Assembly: GCA_021793535.1 (NCBI GenBank)
Contig: JAJYSO010000038.1
Coordinates: 1 to 9,385 of the forward strand
From: Bacteroidota bacterium
Lineage (GTDB): Bacteria; Bacteroidota; Bacteroidia; Flavobacteriales; Flavobacteriaceae
Direction of reading: 5' to 3'
DNA: 9,385 nt
Each line of letters begins with the position of its first letter. Within the stretch, counting starts at the first letter, position 1. The translations under genes were made by a program, and so were the position numbers. Under the pieces are notes generated by a model that did no database searches, was not told the DNA's origin, and worked only from the letters and a program-made list of their open reading frames with translations. Shown here one piece after another: positions 6,913 through 9,385 of the stretch.

Positions 6913-6920
6913 TACTTTTG
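6913..6920 (+). promoter_or_regulatory. Putative -7 box for the DUF368-DUF368-aroE operon
   Basis: TACTTTTG, the same octamer as at the rpmB and cinA promoters, lies 40 bases before the ATG at 6961. Upstream at about the right distance is only a CTTTTC run (6892-6897), not a TTTG, so the -33 element is weak. The leader would be about 33 bases. The 177 bases between the two divergent operons hold no other gene that I can see. Confidence 0.45.
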
Positions 6921-6960
6921 GCTGGATTCATGCAATAAACAATCCTTCCAATTCGAACAC

Positions 6961-7923
6961 ATGCAACGAAATTTTAAAGACTACTTGGTCATTTCCTTAA
7001 AGGGGATTGCCATGGGAGCGGCCGACACGGTACCTGGAGTTTCTGGAGGCACCATTGCCTTTATCACCGGAATATACGAAGAGCTTATCTCAACGCTGGG
7101 AAAAATTGATTTTTCGCTTTTAAAAACCTTAAAAAAGGAAGGGTTTAAAGCCATGTGGAAACAATTAAACGGCAATTTCCTTGTGGCCTTACTCACAGGA
7201 ATAGGGTTGAGTATTTTTACCTTGATGCGGTTGGCACGCTATCTTTTGGAAAATCATCCGCTTGCGGTATGGGCCTTTTTCTTCGGTCTGGTTCTGGCCA
7301 GTATCTGGTATATTGCCAAACAGGTTCGGCATTGGAACTTCAGCGTGATCGCCGCTATGCTTTTGGCAGCCGTTGCCGCATATTTTATCACTACCTTCTC
7401 TGCACTGAGCAATACGGACCACAGCTATCCTTTTCTTTTTTTAGCCGGGGCCATAGCGGTATGTGCCATGATCCTTCCCGGTATTTCCGGAGCTTACATT
7501 CTACTTCTTTTGGGAACCTATGAGGAAATTACCCGAGCCGTCAGTGATTTTGACCTCAAGAAATTATTTTTTGTAGGAACCGGAATCATTGTTGGATTGC
7601 TGAGTTTTTCCAAATTACTCAAATGGCTTTTCGCCAAATACGAGCAAATCACCTTGGCCGCTTTAACCGGTTTTATCGCCGGGTCATTAAATAAGATCTG
7701 GCCCTGGAAAAAAGTATTGGATTACGCTGTTATCGACGATAAACTTCAGATCCTATCCGAAAAATCGGTATGGCCTTCTGCGTACAATGGCTACCCTGAA
7801 TACAGCCACAACCAACTGCATTTTGTGGATACCGACCCCAAAATTGCCTCTGTCATTCTGTTTTTTCTTATGGGATTTATCCTTATATTAGTTCTAGAAC
7901 GTCTCGCTCAAAAAACCGATTGA
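6961..7923 (+). CDS. DUF368 membrane protein, probable undecaprenyl-phosphate transporter (first copy)
   Basis: A 320-residue polytopic inner-membrane protein of the DUF368 family (PF04018). The family signature KGIAMGAADTVPGVSGG lies at 14-30, followed by TIAFITGIYEEL. A related second half-motif, LPGISGAYILLLLG, lies at 172-185, and GFIAGSLNKIWPWK at 237-250. The two PGxSG motifs suggest an internal duplication. About eight hydrophobic segments are visible. DUF368 proteins (PopT) were recently shown in other bacteria to return undecaprenyl phosphate across the membrane for reuse in cell wall and surface polysaccharide synthesis. Applying this here is inference. The reading frame is open far upstream, but the ATG at 6961 is chosen because homologues start just before FKDYL and a promoter box lies 40 bases ahead. 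The second copy follows after four bases. Confidence 0.9.
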   Translation: MQRNFKDYLVISLKGIAMGAADTVPGVSGGTIAFITGIYEELISTLGKIDFSLLKTLKKEGFKAMWKQLNGNFLVALLTGIGLSIFTLMRLARYLLENHPLAVWAFFFGLVLASIWYIAKQVRHWNFSVIAAMLLAAVAAYFITTFSALSNTDHSYPFLFLAGAIAVCAMILPGISGAYILLLLGTYEEITRAVSDFDLKKLFFVGTGIIVGLLSFSKLLKWLFAKYEQITLAALTGFIAGSLNKIWPWKKVLDYAVIDDKLQILSEKSVWPSAYNGYPEYSHNQLHFVDTDPKIASVILFFLMGFILILVLERLAQKTD

Positions 7924-7927
7924 TCTC

Positions 7928-8944
7928 ATGCAAGCTGCCAGAACATTCAAAGACCGTTTATTTCTCGTTCTGAAAGGGATAGGGATGGGGGCAGCGAATA
8001 AAGTACCGGGCGTATCTGGGGGAATTGTCGCTTTTGTCGCCGGATTTTATGAGGAGTTCATCTATTCTTTGAAAAAGATCAACGGAAAAGCTTTTTTACT
8101 CCTTTTTAACGGCCGTTTTAAAAGCTTTTTCAACTACATCAACGCCAAGTTTCTGGGGCTGCTTTTTCTAGGCATGATCGTGAGTTATTTCAGTGTTTCC
8201 AAAATCCTGGATTACTTGATCACTCATTATGACTTATATGTCTGGGCGAGTTTTTTTGGAATGATCATCGGTTCCATTTATTTCGTCGCCAAAGATTTTC
8301 ATTTGAAATCGCCCAAGAACCTCTTGTTTATTCTATTGGGCGTGATCGGCGGTATCGTCATTAGCTTATTAGAGCCGGCTCGTGAAAACGACAACCTGTG
8401 GTTCGTTTTCTTTTGCGGAATCATCGGGGTCACCGGGATGACCCTGCCGGGGCTCTCGGGCTCTTTTATCCTCATGCTGATTGGGAACTACGTGCTGCTA
8501 TTGGTGGATTCGGTCAACGCCCTATACGATACCTTTATCGAACTTTTCAAATTGGACTTTTCCTTTATCCACAATACCGAGCGAATCCGAATGCTCAAGG
8601 TACTCTCTTGCTTCACTTTGGGATCCGTCGTGGGCCTAGTGTCGCTCTCCCATCTTCTAGCCTATGTGCTCAAGCATTTCAGGGACCTAACCTATGCCCT
8701 AATTATCGGGTTTATTACCGGGTCTCTAGGCGTGGTATGGCCTTGGAAAGAAAAAATTCTTAAAGAAAATAGCTGGGGAGAAATCATTATGGATCAAAAC
8801 CAGGAGCCCATTGTCACCAATTACAGTAGATACTGGCCAAAGTTGACAGATTCTTCGACTTGGTGGGCTATTTTTTTTATTTTTGTAGGAATCTTAATCG
8901 TAGTCAGCCTTGAGCACTACGGTCACAAAAAGATGAAATTATGA
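7928..8944 (+). CDS. DUF368 membrane protein, probable undecaprenyl-phosphate transporter (second copy)
   Basis: A 338-residue paralogue of the preceding gene, also beginning MQ with FKD a few residues later. The signature reads KGIGMGAANKVPGVSGG (16-32), followed by IVAFVAGFYEEF. The second motif is LPGLSGSFILMLIG (173-186), and GFITGSLGVVWPWK lies at 261-274. The motif backbone and segment order match the first copy. However, the aspartate of GAAD is asparagine here (N24), and the GGTIAF of the first copy is GGIVAF. The rest of the protein is well diverged, so the duplication is old. It starts four bases after the first copy's stop and overlaps aroE by four bases (ATGA), so all three genes should be cotranscribed. 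Undecaprenyl-phosphate transport is inferred from the family. The sequence changes could mean a different lipid substrate or a partner role. Confidence 0.9.
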   Translation: MQAARTFKDRLFLVLKGIGMGAANKVPGVSGGIVAFVAGFYEEFIYSLKKINGKAFLLLFNGRFKSFFNYINAKFLGLLFLGMIVSYFSVSKILDYLITHYDLYVWASFFGMIIGSIYFVAKDFHLKSPKNLLFILLGVIGGIVISLLEPARENDNLWFVFFCGIIGVTGMTLPGLSGSFILMLIGNYVLLLVDSVNALYDTFIELFKLDFSFIHNTERIRMLKVLSCFTLGSVVGLVSLSHLLAYVLKHFRDLTYALIIGFITGSLGVVWPWKEKILKENSWGEIIMDQNQEPIVTNYSRYWPKLTDSSTWWAIFFIFVGILIVVSLEHYGHKKMKL

Positions 8945-9385
8945 ATACGTACGGCTTGATCGGAAATCCAGTTGAACACTCGTTTTCTGAAAAATATTTT
9001 ACCGAAAAATTTAAGCATGAAAAAATTATAGCCACCTATAAAACTTTTAAATTAAACAGCATCACTGAATTCCAAGGCTTGGTTCAAAAGGAGAAAAATT
9101 TAAAAGGACTCAACGTAACGATCCCTTATAAAGAAAAAATTATTCCTTTTTTAGACGAAGTGGAGAGTCAAGCCAAGAGTATTGGGGCCGTCAATACCAT
9201 CAAGTTTGAAAACGGCAAACGCATCGGTTACAATTCCGACGTATTTGGTTTTATGAAATCGCTGTTTCCCTTGCTAGAAAAACAACATACACATGCTTTA
9301 GTCTTGGGCACAGGCGGGGCTTCAAAAGCAGTTATCCATGCTTTGCACTCCCTGGGAGTGGAGCACAAGTCCGTTTCCAGAACCC
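8941..9385 (+). CDS. aroE: Shikimate dehydrogenase, partial (C-terminus beyond the right edge)
   Basis: The first 148 residues of shikimate 5-dehydrogenase, which reduces 3-dehydroshikimate to shikimate with NADPH on the way to chorismate. The substrate-binding start YGLIGNPVEHSFS is at 4-16. NVTIPYK (58-64) carries the catalytic lysine K64. GAVNT is at 82-86, and GYNSD at 96-100 carries the partner aspartate D100. The nucleotide-binding loop GTGGASKA (123-130) is followed by the start of the VSRT strand that reads NADP. All key residues seen so far are intact. The start ATG overlaps the stop of the second DUF368 gene in an ATGA, which suggests translational coupling. It is cut by the window end. 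Confidence 0.95.
   Translation, partial: MNTYGLIGNPVEHSFSEKYFTEKFKHEKIIATYKTFKLNSITEFQGLVQKEKNLKGLNVTIPYKEKIIPFLDEVESQAKSIGAVNTIKFENGKRIGYNSDVFGFMKSLFPLLEKQHTHALVLGTGGASKAVIHALHSLGVEHKSVSRT

Noticed and set aside
6319..6960. Open frame upstream of and in phase with the first DUF368 gene
   Set aside because: It runs antisense through the exonuclease, lacks the family's sequence, and the promoter box at 6913 lies inside it. The family start is at 6961.
7155..7523. Alternative plus-strand frame inside the first DUF368 gene
   Set aside because: Out-of-frame reading of a membrane protein, with no family features. The 8398-8763 frame inside the second copy is rejected for the same reason.

Overview
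The window looks like a chromosomal segment from a member of the Bacteroidetes, most likely a flavobacterium. Three things point there: the L28 and L33 ribosomal protein genes lie next to each other in the usual Bacteroidetes order; several genes are preceded by a Bacteroidetes-type -7 promoter box (TAnnTTTG, here mostly TACTTTTG); and the starts have A/T-rich leaders without Shine-Dalgarno sequences. Base composition looks even. I see no mobile elements, tRNA or rRNA genes, or CRISPR arrays.

Left part (1-3339, all minus strand): cinA (competence/damage-inducible protein with a nicotinamide-nucleotide amidase domain) is followed by a hairpin, then aspA (aspartate ammonia-lyase), then rpmB and the start of rpmG, which runs off the left edge. 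rpmB has its own strong promoter between aspA and rpmB.

Middle part (3340-5391): a 93-base divergent promoter region separates cinA from a secreted beta-lactamase-fold serine hydrolase on the plus strand. After it comes a stretch of about 430 bases with no intact gene. It contains broken reading-frame pieces that may be the remains of a small secreted protein.

Right part (5392-9385): a two-gene minus-strand operon encodes a DEDDh exonuclease with an ExoX-like C-terminal motif and a fumarylacetoacetate-hydrolase-family enzyme, joined stop-to-start with no spacer and ending in a likely intrinsic terminator. Divergent from it is a tightly packed plus-strand operon: two tandem DUF368 membrane proteins (the family recently shown to transport undecaprenyl phosphate), then aroE (shikimate dehydrogenase), which overlaps the second DUF368 gene by four bases and is cut by the right edge.

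The genes are mainly housekeeping: translation, amino acid metabolism, nucleotide-cofactor salvage, lipid-carrier recycling and aromatic amino acid synthesis. I did not find a clear new defence, secretion or mobile system. The observations most worth a second look are the tandem DUF368 pair with diverged signature motifs, the gene remnant near 5.1-5.3 kb, and the overlapping back-to-back promoters near 3.39 kb.
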